Source: Ahaetulla prasina (lineage: Eukaryota > Chordata > Lepidosauria > Squamata > Colubridae). Taken from it: a DNA stretch of 64,000 nt. Positions 42,665-53,698 of this stretch are shown here, piece by piece. Positions within the stretch are counted from its first letter, which is position 1, and every line of letters starts with the position of its first letter. The stretch spans positions 264,835,958 through 264,899,957 of the forward strand of contig NC_080540.1 of the NCBI RefSeq assembly GCF_028640845.1, in the 5' to 3' direction. A program made the translations under genes and the position numbers. A model generated the notes under the pieces. The model saw only the letters and a program-made list of their open reading frames with translations. It did no database searches and was not told the origin of the DNA.

Positions 42665-42818
42665 AAGTCGTAGTCACAAGCTGTCACATTTAGCCCTACA
42701 TGATTCAATTAATGACAGCATTGTAAATTGGTGTTGTTGCATCATACCTAATGACCATCCTGTTTTCAAACAGGCTCATCATCTTAATTGCAGTCAGTAA
42801 GTGAGGACTACCTGTTTA
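42665..42818. repeat. Fragment of the GAGGACTACCTG repeat
   Basis: Ends GTAAGTGAGGACTACCTG, the right end of the family at 23305-23654. Its left end, near GCAAGTCGTAGTCACAAG, is diverged. Confidence 0.55.
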
Positions 42819-43153
42819 AGACCCCAACTTTGGAGAAGGAACAGCATTTGTAACCAGCTGGGTAGAGATTTCCACCCCTTGACTGGCAGAAAGAATGCTC
42901 ACAAGCAAGAGCTGAAGGACAAAAGGGCATGAAACTTTGTGCAATAAATATCCAAATAACAATTGGTCAATGTGGAAAGTAAAGAACTTAGAAATTTCAC
43001 TTGTGAGAAGAGGTTTAACCCAAAGATGTTCTTTTTTTGTTATTTGTTGGAAAGGGGGCAAATGGTCCTTAGAGTTCACTCTACTGATAGAAGGTTTAAT
43101 TGCAGAAATAATGAGAGTATTTATTGGAGCTGAAAATGATGTTGCATGAGAAG
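42819..43153. other. Unique DNA, nothing recognised
   Basis: No gene or repeat recognised. Confidence 0.4.
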
Positions 43154-44203
43154 CAGAGGTGATATTCAGCCAATTCGGATCGGTTTGGGAGAACTGGTAG
43201 TGGCAATTTGAATTGGTTTGCCGAACCAGTAAATACCACTTCTTGGCCCATGCCTGCCCATTCACCCACTTCTGATCGCATCTCCCATCCCCACCCCCAC
43301 CCTATATATGTTGCCTTCACCACATGGCCCAGCTAATTGTCTCACTAGTCACCTCCTGCTCTGCTCACCAAAGGTAAGCATGCTGCCTGCTTGCCCTTTG
43401 CCTTGGATTGCAGGCTGGGGGCCAGGGCCAGGGATATGCCATTCCCTGAGGCCCAAGCCTCCTCCTGCTTGCTGCCCACCTTGGCCTGGACAAGGAACGC
43501 ACCATTCCCCAGCTCCAGCCTCGCCTTGGAGCCGTTGTCCACTTGCCACCCTCTTCACCCTCTGCCTAGCTCACCTGCCTTCTGTTCCAGTTGCCTTGGG
43601 GGGTGGGGCATGGCAAGGTTCGGCCATCTTTCACAGGAAGCCTCCAGCTGCTGGTTGTTTTTGGCTGCCGAGCAGCTCCACTGTGATGCCATCTCTCTGG
43701 CACAGCAGGCTGTCCTCCTGGCTGGGTCCGGTTGCAAGCGGTACCGATAGGCAATGGGACACGTGTGCACGGCTGGCACGAACAGAGCGGTGATGGACGT
43801 GATGGTCACGGCCTGCTGTTCTGGAGGGATGGCATCACAGCGGAGCTGCTTGGAAGGTAGCTGTCACAATCTTTAAAGAACTTCGACATGGGGAAGGGGG
43901 GATGATGAAGGGACAGGCCACAGGAGCTACTTTCTGCACAGCTCTGCTGCGAAGGGAGGCAGAAAAGTTTGGCTTCTCTCTGCCACAGCATTCAGCATGG
44001 CTCCTTTTTCTCAGCCTCATACACACAGAGAAAACATGAGAAGGAGGTAGGAAGCAGCCAGGTTTAATACTAGAAGACTTGGCTGAACTTTTCTGTTGGT
44101 TCTGTGGGCATGGCTTGGTGGGGTGGTGCCCCACTCAGTCACATGACCCTCACCAAGCCACACCCACAGAACCAGTAGTGGGAAAATTTGAATTCCACTA
44201 CTG
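43154..44203. mobile_element. hAT-type element, 1.05 kb, exact 8-bp target duplication
   Basis: CAGAGGTGATATTC start and GAATTCCACTACTG end. ATGAGAAG at 43146-43153 is repeated exactly at 44204-44211. A GGTTCTGTGGGCATGGCTTG hairpin lies near the right end (44097-44177). The GC-rich body has ORFs of up to 161 codons on both strands (43308-43809) with no transposase motif; I treat these as non-coding. Confidence 0.92.
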
Positions 44204-44280
44204 ATGAGAAGCCTCTGTAGGAAATCAGGTCTCAAACCAGGATCAGTTTATGTGCTATAACAGAGTTTAGTCACAGAAAT

Positions 44281-44480
44281 TCAACCAACCAACCAACCAA
44301 CCAATCAGAATAGAGCTGGAAGGGACCTTGCAGGTCCAACCCCTTGCTCAAGCAAGAGGTCTTATATCATTACAGACAAGTGACTGTCTAGTCTCTTTTT
44401 AAAGTACTCAGTACAACTCTTCCATCAAGTCCATTTTTATATTGTATAACTTTCTTCCAACAGTCATTATCTATTTAAAA
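44281..44480 (-). mobile_element. CR1-group LINE 3' end with (CCAA)n tail
   Basis: Minus-strand 3' block (GGACCTGCAAGGTCCCTTCC) adjoining a (AACC)n tail at 44283-44304. The C-terminal coding part is badly worn. Confidence 0.75.
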
Positions 44481-44679
44481 TGCTCAACTATAACTGAGAT
44501 ATTTTAATTTTTTTTCTTTCTGGGTGAAAGATATAATAAATCTGCCCAGCTTATCTCATAATCATAAATGCAGTTGGTGTTTCAAACACATATAAGCAAT
44601 TACTAGGAAAGCAATCTCCAAAAGGAACAGCTGAGACAAGGAAATAACTAAGACAAATGCCAAGAAAGGAGAAATTTTA
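44481..44679. other. Unique DNA, nothing recognised
   Basis: No gene or repeat recognised. Confidence 0.4.
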
Positions 44680-45571
44680 TTAACCTGTGCTATGCTGATG
44701 ATGCTATGTGATAGTAAAAAAATGCAAAAAAATCTACAAAACATAGTGAAAGAGCACAATGAAAAAAATGGGATTAAAATTAAATGTAAAGAAGGTCAAA
44801 GTAATGATAAATAATATAACAATCTTAGAATTGACAATGAAGATTTTGAAGTACTGGACAGATTGCCTTTTAGGATCCACCAACAACAGTGAAGAAAATA
44901 GTAGTCAAGAAATATTCCAGAGACCATCACTCAATGTAACGGCCGTGAAGACTTTGGAAAATATATTCAAATGTCATGATGTATCTATCATGTATACATG
45001 ATGTATACATATATATAAGAGTCGTGGTGGCACAGTGGTTAGAGTACAGTACAGACTACTTCTGCTGATCACTGGCTGTCAGCAGTTTGGCAGATAGAAT
45101 CTCACCAGGCTCAAGGTTGACTCAGCCTTCCATCCTTCCCAAGTCGGTAAAATGAGGACCCAGATTGTTGGGTCCTCATTATAAACTTCTGAAGCTGTAT
45201 ATAAGTCTGAGTGCTATTGCTATTGCTATACATCAGATCAGATGTGACACTATATGGAACTGAATATTGGACTTTGAAGAAGCAGAACAGAAATAGTATT
45301 TATACTTTTGGATGATATGTTGAAGAAGACTGTGAAAATACTGTTGATAGCAAAGAAAATTAAAGCAATGAATTAATGAAAAAAGTCAACTCACTGTTAT
45401 CATTCCACCATTCACTAATACTGGGAAAAGTGAAAGTCCAGAATAGGATAACCAGAAACAAGACGAATGGATTCAGTTTTAGTGGAAATGGGTGCACAAT
45501 TGGGAGACAACTGGTTATGGATAGATTTATGAGGTCACTAGGAATCAAAAAACAACTTAATGACACATAAT
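44680..45571 (+). mobile_element. BovB (RTE) LINE 3' part, interrupted by a SINE
   Basis: Decayed RT begins with CYADDAM (YADD at 44691-44702), then GLKLNVKKVKVM near 44769, and GST near 44875. After the SINE comes TLYGTEYWTLKK near 45252, the counterpart of the BovB VLYGCESWT block, then the C-terminal MDSVLVEMG...DNWLW region and an ACTTAATGACACATAAT end. Stops and shifts make it inactive. Its 3' end lacks the part shared with Sauria SINEs. Confidence 0.83.
45019..45229 (+). mobile_element. tRNA-derived SINE, second family, nested in BovB
   Basis: Head GTCGTGGTGGCACAGTGGTTAG (A box), body with CAAGGTTGACTCAGCCTTCC, tail TGCTATTGCTATTGCTA. It splits the BovB frame; the flanks are ATACAT-rich, so the duplication cannot be fixed. 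Confidence 0.88.
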
Positions 45572-45671
45572 CAATAAGTTAGTCAAGTCAAATTCCAAGA
45601 ACGTTTTTGCAATATGGACTTTTAAGATGGACCAACAACAATGTTAATAAGTACAGGTTGCTTCCTAAATA
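45230..45671. other. Rest of BovB and its right flank
   Basis: 45230-45571 is BovB, described above. 45572-45669 is unique, ending in TA before the mariner-like element. Confidence 0.5.
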
Positions 45672-46330
45672 CCGTGTTTCCTTGAAAATAAGCCCTACCC
45701 CTAAAATAAGCCCTACCCTGATTTTTAACCATGTCCCTAATATACGTCCTACCCCAAAATAAGCCCTATTGAAGTGGGAGGGCTTGTCCAGCACAGGAGG
45801 TGGCAAGAACGTGGGGGCCGATGGTGTCCGGCAGCATCCGCATCCCGTGCAGCACAGGTGAGTTGATTACTTGTCCAAGCAGCAGGCGGAGGCAGAGGCA
45901 GGAGAGGTGTGCAATCTGGACACACTGTGCAGGCTGCGGGAAAGCTGAAAGTCAGTGGGCCAGAGTGGGCAGCTTGCCGCAGGAGGCTCATCTTTGCATC
46001 TCTCAACTTTCCTGCAGTGCTTCTGGTTCACCTCCCTGCCCCACAGGCCTCTTGCCTCCATCTCCTGTTTGGATAGGGAATCAACTTACCTGTACTGTGC
46101 AGGATGTGCAGCCCCAGAGTGCACCAACCAAGGGACCAGCAGGCTGCTGCTGCTGCCGCCAGATGCCGTCAGTCCCTGCACTTTTGCCGCCTCCTGTGCG
46201 CATGCTGGGAAGTGGGCGCCCAGCCAGGCTGATCACCCTGAAATCGTGTTTCCCCAAAAATAAGCCCCAGTGCTTATCTTGGAGCCCCCCCAAAATTTAA
46301 GACTGGGTCTTATTTTGGGGAAAACATGGG
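45672..46330. mobile_element. Mariner/Tc1-like non-autonomous element with TA duplication
   Basis: Left end CCGTGTTTCCTTGAAAATAAG and right end CTTATTTTGGGGAAAACATGGG are imperfect inverted repeats, each next to TA (45670 and 46331). Left terminus has CCCTACCCC-type tandem units. The GC-rich body is non-coding; its ORFs on both strands are compositional. Confidence 0.8.
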
Positions 46331-46332
46331 TA

Positions 46333-46933
46333 TCAGCAGTTTTGACCCCATCTCAACAAAGCTGGCTTTGATCAGGCCTAGCTTCCTTTAAGAGGTTACT
46401 AGCCTCTTGAAATAGCTACTAAATAGTGAAAATAGCCACAAAGTTGTTATCTGCTCTTGCTGATCTGGAACATCGTTCCTCCTTAGATTTTTTAAAACAA
46501 AATTATATTTATTTGGCATTTGTATATTATTAGGTTTTATGAAGTGAATCAGTATTTTTCTGTTTGGTATGAAACTGGCCATCCTTGTTAGAGCTGCAGT
46601 AAGATAAAATGCTTGATTCAGTAACAGAGGGAAAGATGTGTTGTGGAAAATAAAGTCACTGTATGTATCTTCATGTTCTTTATAAATGCCTTCTTTATTC
46701 ATGGTGCTCAGGAAAATACCACACAGATCATACTAGTCAAATCTTCAGGGACAAAGAAAACAACACCAACAAGCAATATGACAATATTTTTATTGTATGC
46801 ATTTGTGACAGTGTTGTATGTACAAATGCAACAGTGCTTGCTTGTTTTGAGCCCCTCTCTAAGTGTTCTTGACAAAACACCTAACATAATGTGCTTCTAT
46901 TTACTAACCAGGTTCTCTGTAGCTGATATCAAT
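46333..46933. other. Unique DNA, nothing recognised
   Basis: The 107-codon ORF at 46643-46966 shows no known domain and runs into the SINE. Confidence 0.45.
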
Positions 46934-47150
46934 AGCAATAGCACTTACTTATATGCCACTTCATAGTGCTTTTCAGCCCTCTCTATGTCATTTGCAGAGT
47001 CAGCATATTGCCCCCAACAATCCGGACCCTTGTTTAGCGACCTTGGAAGGATAGAAGGCTGAATCAACCGTGAGCTGTTTAGAATTGAATTCCTGGAGTG
47101 AGGAGTGAATTAGCCTGCAGTACTGTATTCTAACCACTGCACCACTACAG
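46934..47150 (-). mobile_element. tRNA-derived SINE, second family
   Basis: Reverse complement of the 45019 copy: AATAGCAATAGCAC tail, GCCACTTCATAGTGCTTTTCAG, tRNA-like head near 47130-47150. Confidence 0.85.
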
Positions 47151-47663
47151 TGTGGATTTAACTCTCATAATTTCCAGCCAATATGACCAGTTCAACTGGA
47201 ACTGATTTTTGATATTTCTAGTGGACCTCAGATAAGGAAAAACAGGAATGATTATGCACCTTTACGGTTACCACTATTTTTTTCCAAAGAGAGCATTTAT
47301 ACTGAATAAAGGAAAGAGGCTAATCTGATGTCAACAATGGCTATCTATTAGCTGAGTTGGAATATTGAGAATGGAGGATCATCAAATTTCTTATGACAAG
47401 GTTACCAAAGGTCTGGAAAAAGTGCATCTGGACTTGTGTGATTTTTATGCTGAATGCAGAAAGTTAGTCATATGAAGGCTTTGGGGAATAACATCAAAGA
47501 CAGCCATTTGTACTCATAGGGCATGTCTAGACGAATAAAAGAAGACAAGGGGATTTAATTCTAAAGTCTAAACCAATCTCTCAGTTTAGCAGGTTTAATA
47601 GTAAAGAGTGGAGTGAAAAGCCACCTGCATATCCTTGTCAGAGCATATTAAGAAAGTTTTTAA

Positions 47664-47694
<31 letters not shown>

Positions 47695-48870
47695 AGCTGT
47701 TCTGAGTTTATTCATTCAGAGTAAGGGTTGCATAGAGTTTAAAATATTCATATAGCTCCATGATGCATATTAATCATTGTTAACTAAAAGTTAAAACAGA
47801 CTGAGAAACTGCTTTGAAATTGTATTCCAGCCAATAAGTTCTTTAATTTTTAATGGAGACAATTTTAAGTGCCATGCCCTTAACTCATTGGCATTCATGT
47901 TAATTGGACTAATTATAATGCATTCATTTAGAATTAATGTAGATATTATACATACTTCCATGAGATACTTGCTGCAACTCAATATTAATTTAATATACCA
48001 TTCAAGTACACACTACCCATTCCACGTCATTAGCCATGATGTTACTGCTCTAAAAAACAGGACAGATGCTAGTTTAAAAGGTGACAACTAGTAGCTTCTT
48101 TCTGACTATTCATGGCAAGCTGAATGTTTCTGAAGACCATGCTAAGAATGAGTAAACTGCATAAGTTGTAATATTAGATATTATTGTAATAATAATATCA
48201 TTCTAAACTACAGAATATTAAATGTACACCCATGAAATAGGCTTCAATTCTAATGCATTGACTTCAGACTTCAGTGATCAATGAATGAGGTCTTGTAATA
48301 GGACACCACTGATCAAATATCAAAGAAAACTTTTAACATTATTTTGTGTCACCTAAGTGGAATCTTGGATCCTAACTTTCTGTTAAGGTCTAAGATAAGT
48401 GGATCCATTGAAGCAGAGTTGTGCCTTTTCCATTATTAGAGTTCTTCCATGAATAGGAGGTTTTTTAAAATAAAGAAAGAGAGAAAAGTATGGATCCCAG
48501 CTAGTGATTTCCTGAGGGCTTAGTTTACTCACTTGATTCTGAATCAATAAAGCTTTTTCCATTCATTTGAAAGTCATTAAAAGTAAAAATGTGACTGGAA
48601 AGCAGAAAGGTGCTATCACTTCCAGACATTTATTGCCAAGAATTGTTTTTATATACAGAGGATAAAAATCCATGGTTAGAAACTGGGACAAAAGCAGTTT
48701 GGTATATATCTATGAAAAAACAAATGCTATATAAACAGTTGGTAGGTGTTCTATTTATTTGAATTAGTTTCCCAGGATACTAAATTTTTGAAAATGAAAT
48801 ACTAATAGAAAATCATATGGAATGAAATTATGGATTAAATAGAAGCAAAATTATAGCAATTTATCTTTAC
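47151..48870. other. AT-rich unique DNA with a (TA)n tract
   Basis: (TA)n at 47668-47692. No gene or repeat recognised. Confidence 0.5.
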
Positions 48871-49090
48871 CAGGGGTGAAGTCCAGCAGGTTCTGACAGG
48901 TTCTGGAGAACCGGTACTGGAAATTTTGAGTAGTTTGGAAAACCAGCTGGCCCCAAGAGTGAGGAGGGAATGGGGATTTTGCAATATTCTTCCCCCAGGA
49001 GTGGGGTGGGAATGGAGACTTTGCAGTATCCTTCCCCCAGAATCCTTCCTCCAGGAGTGGGATGGGAATGAAGACTTTTCAGTATCCTTC

Positions 49091-49268
49091 TGTAATGTAT
49101 CTTTAAAAGTTTTGGCGGGAAAATAGCACGTTGCTGATTGGTTGAAGCCCCCGGTTAAACTGTATATAAAGAGAGGTTTTTCCCAGCGCTGGTTGCTGGG
49201 TTCACCATATAGTAAAGAGCTGTTGTCACTATCCTGGTCTCCTGCCTCGTTATTGCCCGAATCTAACA
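49091..49268 (+). repeat. 5' LTR of the Mag-like element
   Basis: 178 bases, TGTAATG...TAACA. TATATAAAGAG near 49163 is the likely promoter. Identical by eye to 53413-53590. Confidence 0.96.
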
Positions 49269-49269
49269 C

Positions 49270-49287
49270 TGGCGACGAAGGTGGGAT
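49270..49287 (+). promoter_or_regulatory. Primer binding site (tRNA-Ser-like)
   Basis: TGGCGACGAAGGTGGGAT one base after the LTR. From memory it resembles the complement of the vertebrate tRNA-Ser(GCT) 3' end with two mismatches in the first 18 bases. Confidence 0.7.
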
Positions 49288-49367
49288 CTCGAGGCTAAGA
49301 GCGCCAGGAAAAGAGCTGAACTCACCAGGAAGACGCGAACCCAGCAAAACAAGGGCGGAAAGCAGCG

Positions 49368-50326
49368 ATGTCGAGCTACACACCGCCAGCGCCATTCGAC
49401 CCAGCTAAAGAAAAATGGGGGTCATACATGGCTCGTTTCGAGTGTTTCCTCGAGGCGAACGAACTTCAAGGAGTTTCAGACAACAGGAAACGAGCCTATT
49501 TCCTGAGCCACTGCGGTCCAGAAGTTTTCGACACCGCAGAATCCCTGGCTGAGCCAACGCCGGTACAGTCGGTACCGTGGCAAACTCTGCAGACCTTACT
49601 AAAAGCCCATTTTGCACCAATGCCATCCAAGTATGTGCAACGGTTCGAATTCGGGGAGCGCAGACAGCAAGAAGGCGAGTCCATCAGCGCATACATGGCC
49701 GCCCTGAGGAAAGCCTCAAAACATTGCGAGTACCGAGACTTGGACGAGGCATTGCTGGAGCAACTCATCCGCGGGGTCAGGGACATCCGTTTGCGGAGGC
49801 GGCTGCTGTCTAAAAGCAACCTAACGCTGGCAAACGCCCTGGACGAAGCCAGGGCTCACGAGATGTCTACCCAAGCGGCGGAAACCCTACAAAAGCAGGT
49901 CGCACCAACGGCTGGTGCGAAATCAACCCCGGTCCACAATGAAGAGGTCCAGGCCGAATCGGACGGTGAGGAGGAGGAAGGAGTCTTCCACACCGGGAGG
50001 CCGGAGAAAGACGACCGGGGTGACTGCGCGAGTTGCGGAGGGCAACACCAACGACAACAATGCAGATTTAAAGATGCAACTTGTCGGCGATGCGAAAGGA
50101 AGGGGCACCTAGCACAGGTCTGTCGAGCTCCCCAACCTTCCCGCCAAAAATTCAAACCGGCCAATCAGAGCGCGGGAACGGCGAAGCGGCCCGCGAGTGG
50201 TCAGTTTAAAAAAGGCGCGAAGTTGAATCAGACTGTCGTGAGAGTGGGTCACGCATCAACACGCCTAGAGAAAAAAATCTTTACAAAGGCAAAGATTGAG
50301 GGGGTGCCGTGCCGATTGGAGGTGGA
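49368..50326 (+). CDS. Gag and start of protease, Mag-like element
   Basis: Open from ATG 49368, about 319 codons. Residues 1-170 form an alpha-rich capsid-like region (WGSYMARFECFL, MPSKYVQRFEFGERRQ). An acidic linker follows, then two zinc knuckles near 50029-50127: C-X2-C-X3-H-X4-C and C-X2-C-X4-H-X4-C. Next is a basic segment, and the frame reaches the protease active site (VDT) near 50320, where it is lost through one missing base. The frame continues into unrelated codons to 50369. Gag would form the particle and bind RNA. Confidence 0.9.
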
Positions 50327-53300
50327 CACGGCTCATCGATCACGATCATGTCCTGGGACACTCTCGTGAGAGCCTTACCCGCCATCGCAGCGCAAGCTGC
50401 AACCACAGAAATTAAAGGTACAAGACTACCAAGGGAATCGCATCCCTGTTCGAGGGTAACATCCGTCCACGTCGAGTATGGACAATACAAGAAAACTCTG
50501 CCCATCACCATCGTCGATGGGACCCTGCCAAGCTTGTTGGGACTGGACTGGTTCCGAGCATTGGGCATGGGAGTGACTGGAATCTTCAGAAACGAAGTCG
50601 ACCTCAAAGACGCACTCGTGAAAGAATTTGGGGACGTTTTCAGAGACTGCCTGGGCAAGTACACGGGACCCCTATCTCTTTAACTTAGACCCCCAAGTTG
50701 CCCCTATCCGTCTAAAGGCTAGGAGGGTCCCGTTCGCCCTAAAGCCCAGGATTGACCGGGAACTGGACAAGCTAGTAAACCAGGGAATTCTAGTGCCAGT
50801 TGACCATGCTAAGTGGGAGACCCCTATAGTCACCCCAGTCAAACCGGACGGGTCGGTCCGGATTTGCGCTGACTACAAGGCAACGCTTAACAAAGCGTTG
50901 CAAAGAGTGCTTACCCGTCCGGTGGTACAGCACTTACTGCACTCAATGGGGCAAGGGCAAGTTTTGCCAAGCTAGACTTGGCCCAAGCCTATCAACAGCT
51001 GCCCGTAGATAGCAGCACAGCCAAGCGCAGACAATTGTGACTCACAGAGGGGCTTTTAAGTGTACCCGGTTACAGTTTGGGGTTAGTGTGGCTCCAGGGT
51101 TATTTCAGAACCTAATGGGCGGCTATTGCAGGGCCTACCAGGGTGGTACCATACTTTGACGATGTACTGGTATCCGCTGAGAATCTAGAGGAATTAGGGG
51201 TAAGGCTGCGAAAAGTTTTGGGCATTTTCCGGTCTGCGGTCTCACGGTTAAACTAAACAAATGCCAGATCGGGGTTGAGTCTGTGGAATTCCTGGGCTAC
51301 CGGATAGACAGGAAGGATTCACCCACTGAGAGCAAGGTACGGGCCATCAGGAAGGCCCCGGTTCCAAAGATCAAAACGGAGTTACAGGCATTCTTAGGTC
51401 TGGTCAACTTCTACGCGGTATTCTTAAGGAATAAGGCAACAGTAGCCGAGCCGCTGCATAAATTACTAGCAAAGGCGGCTGCATGGTCTTGGGGAAAGGC
51501 GGAAGCTAGGGCATTCAAGGGTAAAGAATCTCCTATCGAGTGATAGCCTCCTTATCCAATACAATGGCACGCTGCCATTAGTGTTAAGCTGCGATGCATC
51601 TCCCTATGGGGTGGGGCTGTGCTCAGCCACAGGTTACCAAATGGCACAGAAGCCCCTATTGCATACTACTCCCGAACCATGTCATCAACTGAAAGGAATT
51701 ATAGCCAGCTTGATAAGGAAGCCTTGGCTATAGTCTCAGGAGTAAAGAAATTCCATGAGTATGTATTTGGTCGTGATTTTGAAATCATCACGGACCATAG
51801 ACCTTGCTAGGTCTGCTGGCAGGCGACCGCCCAACGCCCGTGGCACTTTCGCCAAGACTGACCCGATGGACTATCTTCCTGGCAGCGTATTCTTACAAAT
51901 TACTACACCGGCCAGGAAAGGAATTGGGGCATGCAGACGCCTTGAGCAGATGCCCGTTACCAGAGACTATCAAGACCCCACTCCGGGATACCAGTTCTGC
52001 TAATTGACTCTTTGGACTCTGGCCCAGTCACATCCAAAGAGGTGGCTCGGGCTTCGTATAAGGACATTACAATAAGAACTGTAATTGGTTGGGTACAAGA
52101 GGTTGGCCGCTGCGCGGCGTTTTAAAGAGTTTGTAAAAACGTGGGGAACTCTCGGCTCAAGGGGTGCCTGCTATGGGGGATCAGTGGTGATCCCGGAGAA
52201 ACTGAGGAAAAGGTATTGGATCTCCTTCACGAAGGTCACCCAGGGATCGTGAGAATGAAGGGTCTAGCGAGAAGCTATGTGTGGTGGCCCTTAATGGACT
52301 CGGAAATTGCTGAAAGGGTAGGGAAATGCCAGGCCTGCCAGGAGTCCAGACCGCTACCCCAACGGCCCCGATTCGGGAATGGGAGAGACCCCAGGGCCCT
52401 GGTCTAGGATCCATATCGATTTTGCGGCCCTTCCACGGCCAAACCTTTCTGGTAGTAGTCGATGCCTACTCCAAATGGCTGGAAATCATTCTCATGAGAT
52501 CCATGACAGCCGAGGCCGTGATTTCAGTCCTACGGCACCTATTTGTAACCCACGGGTTGCCCGACACTTTAGTCTCCGATAACGGCCCGCAATTCACGGC
52601 AACCCAGTTTGAGGGTACTTGGCAGAGGAGGGCATCCGACATGTCCTCTCGGCGCCTTTCCACCCTGCGACGAACGGCCTTGCAGAACGTTTCGTTCGGG
52701 CGCAAAAGAAGCATTGTCCAGAATCAAGCCAGGCGATTGGCAAACCAAAATTGATACATATCTAGCAGTCCAACACAGAACCCCCTGTGTCACAACTGGC
52801 CGCAGCCCGGCCGAACTGTTAATGGGTCGGAAGCTTAGGTGCCCACTAGACCGTTTAAACCCAAACTACACACCAGACAGTTACAAAGGGGCACACGGTA
52901 AAACAAGAGAGATGGCAACAGGCGACCTAGTGTGGGCACACAACTACAGCGAGGGCCCGACCTGGTTAGCAGGCACAATCCTAGAAATAACAGGACCAAA
53001 GTCATATCTAATAGAGTTGGGGGATGGCCGGGTATGGAAGCGCCACATAGACCAGATAAGGAAACGCATAACTGATAACACAGACCCTGACTATTCAATG
53101 TATGAATACACAGCTGATTCAAACCCGGAGCAAACACGGGACTTATCTGAGTTCCAAGAAGTCCAGCGACGCCAACCGGTTCCTCCTGAAAACAGCAGGG
53201 ACGACTCTGCCAATAATCCAGGGCCGGTTGGCCTAGAGGAGGAGCTGAGAGGAACGAACAGTCCCTCCGGTCAGCTCGACTCACTCCCAGAAAATGCATT

Positions 53301-53361
53301 GCGCAGGTCCGAAAGAGTCAGGAGACGCCCAGTCTACTTACGTGACTACGTTGACAAATAA
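50327..53361 (+). pseudogene. Pol of the Mag-like element: protease, RT, RNase H, integrase; many frame breaks
   Basis: All domains are present in order across the three frames: protease remainder (50327-50560), RT with catalytic YFDD at 51152-51163 and FLGYRIDRK near 51288, and RNase H near 51590-51960 (YSRTMSSTERNYSQLDKEAL; HADALSR in an alternate frame). Integrase has an HHCC finger (H 52228, H 52237, C 52327, C 52336), core D in VVVDAYSKW near 52457 and SDNGPQF at 52575-52595. A GPY/F-like C-terminal region runs to the stop at 53361. Frame breaks occur near 50327, 50665-50685 (two), 50965, 51022, 51122, 51143, 51232, 51512, 51612, 51803, 52190 and at several sites in integrase. As written it cannot be translated. 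Most breaks look like single missing bases in short homopolymers. Confidence 0.9.
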
Positions 53362-53399
53362 GATGTTAATTTCATGTAAATAGTGGTAAAGTGTTTTCT

Positions 53400-53412
53400 G
53401 GGAGGGAAGGAG
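53400..53412 (+). promoter_or_regulatory. Polypurine tract
   Basis: GGGAGGGAAGGAG directly before the 3' LTR, the expected plus-strand primer. Confidence 0.9.
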
Positions 53413-53590
53413 TGTAATGTATCTTTAAAAGTTTTGGCGGGAAAATAGCACGTTGCTGATTGGTTGAAGCCCCCGGTTAAACTGTATATAAAGAGAGGTT
53501 TTTCCCAGCGCTGGTTGCTGGGTTCACCATATAGTAAAGAGCTGTTGTCACTATCCTGGTCTCCTGCCTCGTTATTGCCCGAATCTAACA
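53413..53590 (+). repeat. 3' LTR of the Mag-like element
   Basis: 178 bases, identical by eye to the 5' LTR, followed by the CCTTC duplication. Confidence 0.96.
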
Positions 53591-53698
53591 CCTTCCCTGC
53601 CATGCCCTGGCACGTCATGCCCAAGCCACAACATGGCCATCAAGCCACGCCCACAGAACCAGTAGTAAAAAAATTCGGATTTCACCACTGATCTTCAC

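Larger units (their letters stand above)
49091..53590 (+). mobile_element. Mag-like Ty3/gypsy retrotransposon, 4.5 kb, identical LTRs
   Basis: LTR, primer site, gag, protease-RT-RNase H-integrase, polypurine tract and LTR occur in order. CCTTC flanks both sides (49086-49090 and 53591-53595). Short LTRs, a serine-tRNA-like primer and gag with two zinc knuckles in one frame with pol suggest the Mag group. There is no env and no chromodomain. The LTRs appear identical, so insertion was very recent. Confidence 0.93.
48871..53690. mobile_element. hAT-type element interrupted by an LTR retrotransposon
   Basis: CAGGGGTGAAGTCC start at 48871 and GGATTTCACCACTG end at 53690 are its termini. Flanks ATCTTTAC and ATCTTCAC match at 7 of 8. 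The element proper is 48871-49090 plus 53596-53690 (about 315 bases); the remainder is the 49091-53590 insertion and its CCTTC duplication. Tandem CCCAGGAGTGGGRTGGGAATG units lie at 48980-49080. Confidence 0.88.

Noticed and set aside
43308..43809. Genes in the 161- and 119-codon ORFs
   Set aside because: They lie inside a hAT element bounded by exact duplications, overlap on both strands, and have no domain-like order; GC content explains their length.
45800..46300. 166-codon ORF as a gene
   Set aside because: It lies wholly within a TA-flanked mariner-like element, with comparable ORFs on the opposite strand.
49091..53590. An endogenous retrovirus
   Set aside because: There is no env-like frame between integrase and the polypurine tract, the LTRs are very short, and gag/pol motifs are of Ty3/gypsy type.
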